A stretch of DNA of 64,000 nt from Nocardia arthritidis NBRC 100137. GTDB taxonomy: Bacteria; Actinomycetota; Actinomycetes; Mycobacteriales; Mycobacteriaceae. The stretch covers positions 45,695 through 109,694 of the forward strand of contig NZ_BDBB01000004.1 in NCBI RefSeq assembly GCF_001612765.1, read 5' to 3'. Under the pieces are notes generated by a model, which did no database searches, was not told where the DNA came from, and worked only from the letters and a program-made list of their open reading frames with translations. Numbering within the stretch: the stretch's first letter is position 1; every line of letters begins with the position of its first letter. The translations under genes and the position numbers were made by a program. This document shows positions 8,620-15,914 of this stretch, one piece after another.

Positions 8620-9462
8620 CTATCGCCAGCGCGCCCGGCGGGGGAACAACGTCCGGCCGGCCTCGTGGGATATCTCGAGCAGCACCCGTGCCAGCTTGTC
8701 GAAACTCATCGCCTCGGCCCGCCCGGACAACGACAGTGCCGCGGGCGCCGTGCCGCGGCCACGCAACGGCGCCGCGACGCACGCGATTCCGTCCATCGAT
8801 TCCTCCCGGTCCAGCGCCACGCCCTGGCGCAGCCGGATCTGGGCCAAGGCGCGATGCAGCGCGCCGGACTCGGTGATCGTGTGCGCGGTCAGGCGCGGCA
8901 GCCGGGAATGGAACGCCGCTTCGGCGATGCTCGGTTCCAGCGCCGCCAGCATCGCCTTGCCGAGCGCGGTGCAGTGCGCGGGCATGCGGCCGCCGAGGCG
9001 GGTGGGCAACAGCGCGGCCAAGCGGCCACCGGCCTTGTCCAGGTAAACGATTTCACGTCCGTCGAGCACCGCCAGATGGCCGACCATGCCGGTGCGCTGA
9101 CACAGCTCGTGCAGCAGCGGGCTGACGGCATCGCGGATCTCGTTGTGATCGGCGGTGAGCCCGCCCAGTTCCAGGGTGCGCATGCCGAGCCGGTAGCCGC
9201 CGGAGGTATGGGCCAGCCAGCGCAGCCGGATCATTTGATCGAGGATCCGATGGACTGTCGAGCGTGGCAGGCCGGTGCGCTCCACCAGGCCCAGCAGCGT
9301 CAGCGTCGGGGTCGCGGCGTCGAAGGCGTCCAGGATGAGGGTCATCCGCTCGATCATCGATACCGGCACGTCGGCGGAGCCGGGGTCGGCCCTGTGGGGC
9401 CGGCTGCCGTGGGGGAGCCGGGCGGTATGCGGCTCGGCGTCGGGTAGCAGGGTGACGGTCAT
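8620..9462 (-). CDS. IclR family transcriptional regulator
   Basis: 280 aa. An N-terminal winged HTH (LTLLGLVERTGLPRSTVHRI) precedes an IclR effector domain (GRMPAHCTALGKAML, IACVAAPLRG). The ATG at 9462 is chosen because GGAGG lies 5 bases upstream; the frame stays open further but that region looks non-coding. About 40 extra N-terminal residues precede the HTH. It is divergent from hsaB and so is likely to control the hsaB-kshA-kshB-hsaC group. The effector is probably a pathway intermediate (inference). Confidence 0.9.
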   Translation of the reverse strand: MTVTLLPDAEPHTARLPHGSRPHRADPGSADVPVSMIERMTLILDAFDAATPTLTLLGLVERTGLPRSTVHRILDQMIRLRWLAHTSGGYRLGMRTLELGGLTADHNEIRDAVSPLLHELCQRTGMVGHLAVLDGREIVYLDKAGGRLAALLPTRLGGRMPAHCTALGKAMLAALEPSIAEAAFHSRLPRLTAHTITESGALHRALAQIRLRQGVALDREESMDGIACVAAPLRGRGTAPAALSLSGRAEAMSFDKLARVLLEISHEAGRTLFPRRARWR

Positions 9463-9647
9463 TCGAACCTCCGTCGATCGCATTCGGTCGACCAGGCATG
9501 ATGCGCCCGATCGTTTGTGTCTCCCATCACACTGACGGGGTCGCGACCGGGAGGAATCGGGAGAACTACGTAGCTTCCACGGATCTCCGTCTCGGTGACC
9601 GGACTCCGATCTTGACCTCCCTCCGGCGGTGGCTGCTGTCATAGCTG

Positions 9648-9671
9648 TCAGGTATATGCCTGATCGAAATA
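9648..9671 (+). promoter_or_regulatory. Candidate operator immediately before hsaB
   Basis: TCAGGTATATGCCTGA (9648-9663) is a 16-bp palindrome with one mismatched pair. The overlapping ATATGCCTGATCGAAATA (9654-9671) recurs before ribBA and, less exactly, before kshA. It abuts the ribosome binding site AGGAGG (9671-9676) of hsaB. Confidence 0.55.
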
Positions 9672-9680
9672 GGAGGCCCG

Positions 9681-10187
9681 ATGGAACCGGTGCTCGAGAT
9701 GGACGGATCGCCACTGGACGTGCGCGACTTCAAAGCCGTGCTGGGTCGCTTCTGCACCGGCGTCACGGTGATCACCGCGCGGTCGGCGGCCGGGCCTGCC
9801 GGATTCACCTGCCAGTCGTTCTCGGCGCTGTCGCTGGAGCCGCCCGCAGTCTGCTTCTGCCCGGCGCGCACGTCTACGTCGTGGCCACGCATTCGCCAGG
9901 TCGGGCGGTTCTGCGTCAACATCCTGGCCCACGACCAGCAGGAGATCTGCGGGCAGCTCGCGCGCAGCGGCACGGACAAGTTCGCGGGAGTCGACTGGGA
10001 GCCGTCGCCGAACGGCTCGCCGCGGCTGGCCGGGGCCGTGGCCTGGCTCGATTGCGAGCTCGAACAGGAGGTCGACGGCGGTGACCACACGATCGTCATC
10101 GCGCGTGTCACGGCGCTGTCGGAGCATCGCGAGGCGCCGCCGCTGCTGTTCTACCGCTCCGCGTTCGGACGGTTCGATCCGGCCTGA
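9681..10187 (+). CDS. hsaB: Flavin reductase, HsaB-like component of 3-HSA hydroxylase
   Basis: 168 aa, one flavin_reduct (FMN-binding split barrel) domain. VLGRFCTGVTVIT near residue 20 is the family hallmark; GFTCQSFSALSLEPPAVCF and VNILAHDQQEICGQLA follow. It reduces FMN/FAD with NAD(P)H and passes it to HsaA. Length fits HsaB (about 187 aa or shorter). AGGAGG sits 5 bp before the ATG. It is separated from hsaA by three regulators and ribBA and is transcribed with or just ahead of kshA. Confidence 0.88.
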   Translation: MEPVLEMDGSPLDVRDFKAVLGRFCTGVTVITARSAAGPAGFTCQSFSALSLEPPAVCFCPARTSTSWPRIRQVGRFCVNILAHDQQEICGQLARSGTDKFAGVDWEPSPNGSPRLAGAVAWLDCELEQEVDGGDHTIVIARVTALSEHREAPPLLFYRSAFGRFDPA

Positions 10188-10225
10188 GCGCCTCCCGGCC
10201 AGTGGGACTGCGCATTTTCGCCCCG

Positions 10226-10243
10226 GCATGCCGAACCGAAATA
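10226..10243 (+). promoter_or_regulatory. Candidate operator upstream of kshA
   Basis: GCATGCCGAACCGAAATA keeps the ATGCC and GAAATA blocks of the hsaB and ribBA elements at the same spacing. It lies 37 bp before the kshA ATG, where a regulator could block transcription starting in the hsaB-kshA gap. Confidence 0.5.
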
Positions 10244-10280
10244 TCGAGGTGACAAACGTACGTGAATTGTGGAGGAACCG

Positions 10281-11423
10281 ATGACTACCGACACCGAGGT
10301 TCGAGTGATCGACGCGGGCGCTCCGCCCGCCCGGTACGCGCGCGGCTGGCACTGCCTGGGGCTGGCGCAGGACTTCCGGGACGGGAAACCGCATAACGTC
10401 GAGATCTTCGGCACCGAACTGGTGGTCTTCGCCGGCGCGGGCGGAGAGCTCAACGTCCTGGACGCCTACTGCAGGCACATGGGCGGGAACCTGGGTGACG
10501 GCCGGATCAAGGGGGACTCGATCGCCTGCCCGTTCCACGACTGGCGTTGGGGCGGCAACGGCCGTTGCACCGGCATCCCCTACGGCCGCCGGGTGCCACC
10601 CCGCGCGCGGACCCGGTCGTGGCCGACGCTGGAGCAGAACAAGCAGCTGTTCGTCTGGAACGACCCGGAGGGCAATCCGCCGCCGGAACACGTCGCCATC
10701 CCGCGCATCGAGGGCGCGTTCAGCGACGAGTGGACCGACTGGACCTGGAACACCATGACGATCGACGGCGCGAACTGCCGCGAGGTCATCGACAACGTGG
10801 TGGACATGGCGCACTTCTTCTACGTGCACTTCGGGTTCCCGACCTACTTCAAGAACGTCTTCGAAGGTCACATCGCCAGTCAATACATGACCTCGGTGTC
10901 ACGCGAGGACATGATGGGGGAGACCGCGAAGGCGTTGGGCGGCAAGAATGTCCTGCACTCCGACGCCTCCTACTACGGCCCTTCCTACATGATCGATCAC
11001 CTGCGCAGCGAAAGCGCGGGCCTGGCGGTCGAGGGCATCCTGATCAACTGTCACTACCCGGTGTCTCCCACCGAGTTCGTGCTGCAATACGGCGCCATCG
11101 TGAAGAAACCGCACGGCGTGTCGCCGGAACAGGCCGAGGACATCGCGGCGAAGTTCGCCGGTGGTCTCGGCCGCGGCTTCGAACAGGACGCCGCGATCTG
11201 GCGGCGCAAGACCCGCATCGACAATCCGCTGCTGTGCGAGGAGGACGGACCCGTCTACCAGTTGCGCCGCTGGTACGAGCAGTTCTACACCGACGTGGCC
11301 GAGATCGCTCCGAAGATGACCGATCGCTTCGAGTTCGAGGTCGACACCACCCGCGCGGTCACCGCGTGGGAGGCGGAGGTCGCCGAGAATCTCGCCGCGC
11401 AGCGCGCCGGCGTCGAGTCCTGA
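10281..11423 (+). CDS. kshA: 3-ketosteroid-9-alpha-monooxygenase oxygenase subunit
   Basis: 380 aa, a Rieske non-heme iron oxygenase close to mycobacterial KshA throughout. The Rieske [2Fe-2S] ligands are C64-x-H66 (CRHMGG) and C83-xx-H86 (CPFHDWRW). The mononuclear iron site lies in NVVDMAHFFYVHFG (H178, H183). Other signature stretches are IDAGAPPARYARGWHCLG, YFKNVFEGHIASQY and YQLRRWYEQFY. It hydroxylates C9 of 3-ketosteroids, opening ring B together with delta1-dehydrogenation. ATG 10281 follows GGAGGAA; a GTG at 10269 is in frame but lies over the ribosome binding site. The reductase kshB follows after one small gene. Confidence 0.95.
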   Translation: MTTDTEVRVIDAGAPPARYARGWHCLGLAQDFRDGKPHNVEIFGTELVVFAGAGGELNVLDAYCRHMGGNLGDGRIKGDSIACPFHDWRWGGNGRCTGIPYGRRVPPRARTRSWPTLEQNKQLFVWNDPEGNPPPEHVAIPRIEGAFSDEWTDWTWNTMTIDGANCREVIDNVVDMAHFFYVHFGFPTYFKNVFEGHIASQYMTSVSREDMMGETAKALGGKNVLHSDASYYGPSYMIDHLRSESAGLAVEGILINCHYPVSPTEFVLQYGAIVKKPHGVSPEQAEDIAAKFAGGLGRGFEQDAAIWRRKTRIDNPLLCEEDGPVYQLRRWYEQFYTDVAEIAPKMTDRFEFEVDTTRAVTAWEAEVAENLAAQRAGVES

Positions 11424-11433
11424 GCGGCCTGCG

Positions 11434-11661
11434 ATGGAGCCGGTTGCCTGCCGCACCTGCGCGACGTGCGTGCTGGTCGAGAAATTCAGCCCGCAGCACA
11501 CCAGCGTGCAGTGGACCGCGAGCGCGGTCGCGGCCTGCGCCGAGTTCACCGGGGCGGACAGCGCGCGAGTGCGGACCTGCGCCGCGCTGCGCGACAGCAT
11601 CGATGCCGCGGTCGCGGGCGGTCGCATCGAAGTCGGCACCCGGGACGGGGACGTGCCGTGA
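11434..11661 (+). CDS. Small Cys-containing protein between kshA and kshB, function unknown
   Basis: 75 aa, not recognised. Four of its five cysteines are at residues 6, 9, 12 and 35 (CRTCATCVLVEKF near the N-terminus); the fifth is near residue 49. It starts 10 bp after the kshA stop and its stop overlaps the kshB GTG (GTGA), so it belongs to the same operon and is probably translationally coupled to kshB. A CxxCxxC cluster suggests metal or Fe-S binding, which would suit an electron-transfer or assembly accessory for KshA/KshB, but this is inference. There is no clear signal peptide or membrane segment. Confidence 0.65.
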   Translation: MEPVACRTCATCVLVEKFSPQHTSVQWTASAVAACAEFTGADSARVRTCAALRDSIDAAVAGGRIEVGTRDGDVP

Positions 11662-12797
11662 GCGCGTCGAACGCCGTGGACGACCGGAGAGGGGACACGA
11701 CAGTGGATGGGGCTGGAGCGACCTCGGTAGTGCCGCCGCGGATCGGTATCCCCGGCGACAGCGAGAGCCGACCCGGAGCGGTTCTGCCCCTGCGCGTGGC
11801 GCGGGTGATCCGGGAAACCCACGATGCGGTATCGCTGGAGTTGGATGTCGTCACGGAGCAGCCGGATTCGATCGCATACCGTCCGGGTCAGTTCCTGACG
11901 CTGCGGATACCGAGCGAGCCGACCGGCTCGGTGAGCCGCTGCTACTCCTTGTCCAGCGCGCCGCACGAGCAGGGTCCGCTGAAGGTCACCGTCAAGCGAA
12001 CCCCCGACGGATACGCATCGAATTGGCTGTGCGACAACGCGACAGCGGGCATGGTCTTCGACGCGCTGCCGCCCGCGGGCGTCTTCACCCCCGCGTCGCT
12101 CGACGACGACCTGCTGTTGTTCGCGGCGGGCAGTGGCATCACTCCGGTGCTGTCGATCCTGAAATCGGTGCTGGCGGCCGGGTCCGGGCACTGCACGCTG
12201 ATCTACGCCAACCGCGACGAGCGCTCGGTGATCTTCGCCGCCGAGCTCGCAGGCCTCTCTGCCCGGTATTCCGGCCGCCTGCTCGTGGTGCACTGGCTGG
12301 AGAGTGTGCAAGGGCTGCCGAGCCGCGCGCAGCTCGCGGCGCTGGCCGGACCGTGGTCGGATCGCGAGGCGTTCGTCTGCGGTCCCGGTCTGTTCATGGA
12401 CGCCGTCCTTGCGGCACTGATCGGGCTGGGGGCAGACCGCGAGCGCGTGCACGTCGAGAAGTTCGTGTCGCTCAACGGCAATCCGTTCGACAGCGGCACA
12501 CCCGCAGTCGTCGACGCCGGCGACTGCGCCACCGTAGCGGTCGATCTCGACGGCGAGACACGCGAACTTCCGTGGCCGCGGCAGCAGGTGTTGCTCGACG
12601 TCCTGCTGGCCGACGGATTGGAAGCGCCCTACTCCTGCCGCGAGGGCGCTTGCAGCGCGTGCACCTGCCGGATCGTTTCGGGGCGGGTGGAGATGCGGCA
12701 CAACGAAGTTCTCGACGAGGCCGATCTGGCCGACGGGTACGTGCTGGCCTGCCAGGCGGTCCCGATCACCGACACGGTGCAAGTCACCTATTCCTGA
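11658..12797 (+). CDS. kshB: 3-ketosteroid-9-alpha-monooxygenase ferredoxin reductase subunit
   Basis: 379 aa from GTG 11658, which overlaps the preceding stop; GTG 11703 is an alternative giving 364 aa, nearer to the usual about 350-360 aa. Domains in order: flavin-binding barrel with RCYSLSSAP (R94-S97), NAD-binding domain (LLLFAAGSGITPVLSIL), and a C-terminal plant-type [2Fe-2S] domain with C327-x4-C332-x2-C335-x29-C365 (CREGACSACTC...ACQA). It passes electrons from NADH to the KshA Rieske centre. It lies directly upstream of hsaC in the same operon. Confidence 0.93.
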   Translation: MSASNAVDDRRGDTTVDGAGATSVVPPRIGIPGDSESRPGAVLPLRVARVIRETHDAVSLELDVVTEQPDSIAYRPGQFLTLRIPSEPTGSVSRCYSLSSAPHEQGPLKVTVKRTPDGYASNWLCDNATAGMVFDALPPAGVFTPASLDDDLLLFAAGSGITPVLSILKSVLAAGSGHCTLIYANRDERSVIFAAELAGLSARYSGRLLVVHWLESVQGLPSRAQLAALAGPWSDREAFVCGPGLFMDAVLAALIGLGADRERVHVEKFVSLNGNPFDSGTPAVVDAGDCATVAVDLDGETRELPWPRQQVLLDVLLADGLEAPYSCREGACSACTCRIVSGRVEMRHNEVLDEADLADGYVLACQAVPITDTVQVTYS

Positions 12798-12813
12798 GGA
12801 GTACGACGAATCA

Positions 12814-13725
12814 ATGGCTGATATCGCCTCGCTCGGCTACGTCCGGATCGCCGTCGCCGATGTGGCGGCCTGGCGCGCCTTCGCTTTCGACGTGATGGGC
12901 TTCGCGCAGGCCACCGGCCCGAATCCGGACAGTATGTACCTGCGGATGGACGAGCACGCCTATCGCTTCGAACTCGTTCCCGCGCAACACGATCGCGTGC
13001 TCGCCGTCGGCTGGGAGGTGCGCGACTATCGCGCCCTGGCCCGGGTGCGGCACACGTTGGAGCGGGCGGGCGTGGCCGTCGCACCGCTCGCCCAGGAACA
13101 GGTCGACGCCTTGCGGGTGGAGGAAGCCTTCATCTTCACCGATCCCGCCGGGTTCACCGTCGAGGTCTTCCACGGCCCGGTGCTCGACCACAGCCCGGTC
13201 GTGACCGCGCACGGCAACCGTTTCGTGACGGGGGGATCGGGGCTCGGCCATGTCGTGCTGCCGGTGCCCGACCTCGAGGAGGCGAACCGCTTCTACTGTG
13301 AGGTGCTCGGATTCCTGCCCCGCGGCTCGTTCCGGGTGCCCACCCCGCCGGAGGTGGGCCCGATTCGCGTGCGATTCCTCGGCGTCAACCGGCGTCACCA
13401 CAGCCTCGCCCTGATCCCCGGCACCCGCTCAAACGGTCCGGGCCTGGTGCACATCATGGTCGAGGTCGACGAGCTCGACGCCGTCGGCCGCGCGTTGGAC
13501 CGCGTCATGCGGGCCGGCTATCCGTTGTCGTCGACCCTGGGCCGCCACACCAATGACAAGATGATCTCCTTCTACGTCCGCACACCCGGTGGCTGGGATC
13601 TCGAATACGGCACCGACGGCGCATTGGTCGACGAATCCACCTACAGCGCCGAGGAGATCACCGCGGACAGCTACTGGGGCCACGAATGGTCCCGTGGCCG
13701 ACCCGGCGAGGCGGTCACGCCGTGA
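12814..13725 (+). CDS. hsaC: Extradiol catechol dioxygenase, HsaC-like (3,4-DHSA dioxygenase)
   Basis: 303 aa, two-domain type I extradiol dioxygenase. Domain 1 (1-135) is structural; domain 2 holds Fe(II) ligands H146 (GLGHVVL), a His in NRRHHSLAL (about 195-196) and E264 (WDLEYG). HsaC cleaves the A-ring catechol formed by HsaA/HsaB in the meta position. GAGGAG precedes the ATG by about 12 bp, and the start is 17 bp after the kshB stop. The family also includes biphenyl-2,3-diol dioxygenases; the steroid context favours HsaC. Confidence 0.9.
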   Translation: MADIASLGYVRIAVADVAAWRAFAFDVMGFAQATGPNPDSMYLRMDEHAYRFELVPAQHDRVLAVGWEVRDYRALARVRHTLERAGVAVAPLAQEQVDALRVEEAFIFTDPAGFTVEVFHGPVLDHSPVVTAHGNRFVTGGSGLGHVVLPVPDLEEANRFYCEVLGFLPRGSFRVPTPPEVGPIRVRFLGVNRRHHSLALIPGTRSNGPGLVHIMVEVDELDAVGRALDRVMRAGYPLSSTLGRHTNDKMISFYVRTPGGWDLEYGTDGALVDESTYSAEEITADSYWGHEWSRGRPGEAVTP

Positions 13726-13762
13726 GGTCCTAGACTGTCGATTCGAGGAGGAAGGAACGCTG

Positions 13763-13909
13763 ATGAAGCGAAATCTGAACTGCCCCTGCGGAGAATCGAT
13801 CGTCGGAACCGACGAGGACGATCTTGTGTCGAAGACGCAAGCGCACCTGGCGGACAAGCACCCCGGACACGACTACTCGCGCGACGAGATCCTGTTCATC
13901 GCGTACTGA
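13763..13909 (+). CDS. Small DUF1059-like protein
   Basis: 48 aa. It has CPCGESIVG near the N-terminus, an acidic GTDEDDLV helix start and KTQAHLADKHPGHD, matching the pattern of DUF1059 (small proteins with a CxCG and a conserved His). Strong ribosome binding site GAGGAGGAAGG (13745-13755), then ATG 13763. Function unknown. It follows hsaC by 37 bp and may share its transcript. Confidence 0.7.
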   Translation: MKRNLNCPCGESIVGTDEDDLVSKTQAHLADKHPGHDYSRDEILFIAY

Positions 13910-13915
13910 CCGAGA

Positions 13916-13935
13916 GCTCCGGGCGCGCCCGGAGC
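13916..13935. terminator. Bidirectional terminator hairpin
   Basis: A perfect 20-bp GC palindrome, GCTCCGGGCG followed by CGCCCGGAGC, sits exactly between the convergent small DUF1059 gene and the tetR gene. No T-tract is present. Confidence 0.55.
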
Positions 13936-13936
13936 A

Positions 13937-14536
13937 TCACGGCCTCGGACGCAGACCCTCGATCATGTGCGTCGTGGTCTCGTCCAGCAGTTCGTCGGCG
14001 GCTTCCACGGCGATCACGCCCGAGCCGACGAAGGTGGCCAAGCCCTGCAGTGCGGCGACCGCGGACAGCGCGATGCGCCGCGGGTCGCCGGCGATCACCT
14101 CACCCCGCTGCTGCGCTTCGGCGATGAGCGCGACCGGCATCGCGAACGCCGCGTCCACGGCGCGGGACATCACATCGCCCGCGGCAGGGCTGTGCCTGCG
14201 TGCGAACATGAGCGCCACGAGCGCGGAATTCTCGGTGGCGAATCGGAGATAGGTCCGGGCCAGGGCGCGGAAGCGCCCCTCGATCGCACTCGCGGCCGCA
14301 GTCTGCTCCAAGGCGGCGGCGAGACGCTGGAATCCCGACACCGCGATGGCGTCGAGCAATGCCTGCTTGTCCTTGAAATGCCGGGTCGGAGCGGCGTGAC
14401 TGACTCCGACGTCACGGGCCAGCCCGCGCAGCGACAGGCCGTCGACACCGGACTCGCGCAGCGTCGCTTCGGCCCGCTGCAGGAGTTCGGCGCGCAGGTC
14501 GCCGTGGTGGTAGGACCGGCTTCGAGTGATCGGCAT
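13937..14536 (-). CDS. TetR family transcriptional regulator
   Basis: 199 aa from ATG 14536 (MPITRSRSYHHGDLR), the usual start of this TetR subgroup. HTH at about 28-48 (LSLRGLARDVGVSHAAPTRH), then a WHG-type C-terminal ligand domain. It is divergent from the DUF3533 membrane gene, with two 15-bp operators in between, so it most likely represses that gene and itself. Confidence 0.9.
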   Translation of the reverse strand: MPITRSRSYHHGDLRAELLQRAEATLRESGVDGLSLRGLARDVGVSHAAPTRHFKDKQALLDAIAVSGFQRLAAALEQTAAASAIEGRFRALARTYLRFATENSALVALMFARRHSPAAGDVMSRAVDAAFAMPVALIAEAQQRGEVIAGDPRRIALSAVAALQGLATFVGSGVIAVEAADELLDETTTHMIEGLRPRP

Positions 14537-14558
14537 GGTGTTTGCAGGATAACAAAAT

Positions 14559-14591
14559 GTAGGCATTGCCTACTTTGTAGGCGGTGACTAC
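14559..14591. promoter_or_regulatory. Tandem TetR operators
   Basis: GTAGGCATTGCCTAC (14559-14573) is a perfect palindrome about a central base. GTAGGCGGTGACTAC (14577-14591) is a second, imperfect copy with the same ends. They lie 18 bp apart centre to centre, between the divergent tetR and DUF3533 starts. The second copy ends 11 bp before the ATG at 14602, so binding would block transcription or a very short leader. Confidence 0.65.
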
Positions 14592-14601
14592 ATTTACTCG
14601 C

Positions 14602-15900
14602 ATGACGGTTCGGACCTTTACTGCCCCGATCGCGGTGCTCACGGTCTTCGCGGCGCTGCTCGCCACCATGTACCTCGGCTACGCCGGCAATACCGAGAAG
14701 AACTTGCACGACTTCCCGATCGCCCTGGTGAATCAGGACGTGGGTGACACGCTCGACGGCAAACCCGCCAACATCGGCGCCCAGGTCACCGACGCGCTGG
14801 TCGCCGGCATCCCGGCGGAGAAGGTCGACCTGCGCGTACTCGGCATCGCCCAGGCGCGCGAACAGTTGCAGGACGGCGAGGTGTACGGCGCCATCGTCAT
14901 CCCGTCCGACTTCACCAAGCGTCTGGCCATTCTCGGCGCGGCCGCCGTGGTCCCCGGGGAGATCGAGCGGCCGGTGATCACGGTCCATACCAACCCGCGC
15001 ATCGGTCCGTACACCACCGGCATCATGCAGCGCGTCGCCGATCGCGCGTTGAACCAGGTGGACGAGACCGTCGGCAAGAACCTGACCGGTCAGGTGAACG
15101 CCGCCCTCGCCGCGGGTCCGGGAGCGCCGGTCGAACTCACCGGCGCCGCCAGGTTGATGCTCGCCGACCCGGTGCAGATCGTCACCGCGCCGTACCGCCC
15201 CATGGACGATGGCGCAGGCCAAGGCCTCGTCGCCTTCTTCTACACCTTGATCCTGCTGCTGGCGGGCTTCACCGGCGCCATGATCATCCACACGCTCGTC
15301 GACTCGGTACTCGGTTTCACGCCAACCGAGTACGGTCCGTGGTTCGTCCACCAGCCGGCCACCGGGATCTCCCGATTCCGGACGCTGCTGGTGAAATGGG
15401 CGGTCGTCCTCACCGCGGCGCCGATCCTGTCCGGGATATTCCTCGCGGTGGCCGCCGCCTTGCGTGTTCCGCTGGGCAGCCCACTGCTGTTGTGGCTCTA
15501 CGGAACAGTTGCCATCGTCGCCGTCGGCGTGACCGCGCTGGCCGTCCTGGCCACCTTCGGCACCGCCGGACTGCTGGTCAACCTGATCTTGTTCGTCGTC
15601 CTGGGCCTGCCGTCGTCGGCCGCCACTGTCCCACTGGAAGCGACGCCCGTCTATATCGCGAAACTGGCCGCCTTCGAGCCGATGCACCAGATCTACCTGG
15701 CCGTGCGCGCCATCCTGTTCTTCGACGCCCACGCCGAAGCCGGTTTGGGCCACGGGCTGTGGATGACACTGCTCGGCCTCGGAATCGGACTGTTCCTCGG
15801 CGTCACGGCCACGTACGCCTACGACCGCCGGGGACTGCACCGCGCGACAGCGCCTGTCGGCCGTGCCCCGGCCGTGGGCGCGCCTGCCGTCGCCCGGTGA
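14602..15900 (+). CDS. DUF3533/YhgE-Pip-like multi-pass membrane protein
   Basis: 432 aa. It has one N-terminal membrane segment (residues about 8-28), then an extracytoplasmic domain of about 180 residues with FPIALVNQDVG and YGAIVIPSDFT. Five to six C-terminal membrane helices follow (FFYTLILLLAGFTGAMIIH onward). This layout is that of the SNG1/DUF3533 and YhgE/Pip proteins, linked in other organisms to multidrug tolerance or phage infection. A GTG at 14584 is in frame but falls inside the operator, so ATG 14602 was chosen; the transcript may be nearly leaderless. Control by the divergent TetR is inferred. Confidence 0.82.
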   Translation: MTVRTFTAPIAVLTVFAALLATMYLGYAGNTEKNLHDFPIALVNQDVGDTLDGKPANIGAQVTDALVAGIPAEKVDLRVLGIAQAREQLQDGEVYGAIVIPSDFTKRLAILGAAAVVPGEIERPVITVHTNPRIGPYTTGIMQRVADRALNQVDETVGKNLTGQVNAALAAGPGAPVELTGAARLMLADPVQIVTAPYRPMDDGAGQGLVAFFYTLILLLAGFTGAMIIHTLVDSVLGFTPTEYGPWFVHQPATGISRFRTLLVKWAVVLTAAPILSGIFLAVAAALRVPLGSPLLLWLYGTVAIVAVGVTALAVLATFGTAGLLVNLILFVVLGLPSSAATVPLEATPVYIAKLAAFEPMHQIYLAVRAILFFDAHAEAGLGHGLWMTLLGLGIGLFLGVTATYAYDRRGLHRATAPVGRAPAVGAPAVAR

Positions 15901-15914
15901 ACGGATCCGGGCGA
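15890..15914. terminator. Bidirectional terminator hairpin
   Basis: TCGCCCGG (15890-15897) and CCGGGCGA (15907-15914) form a perfect 8-bp stem with a 9-base loop, spanning the stop of the membrane gene and ending one base before the convergent GH3 stop. Confidence 0.55.
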
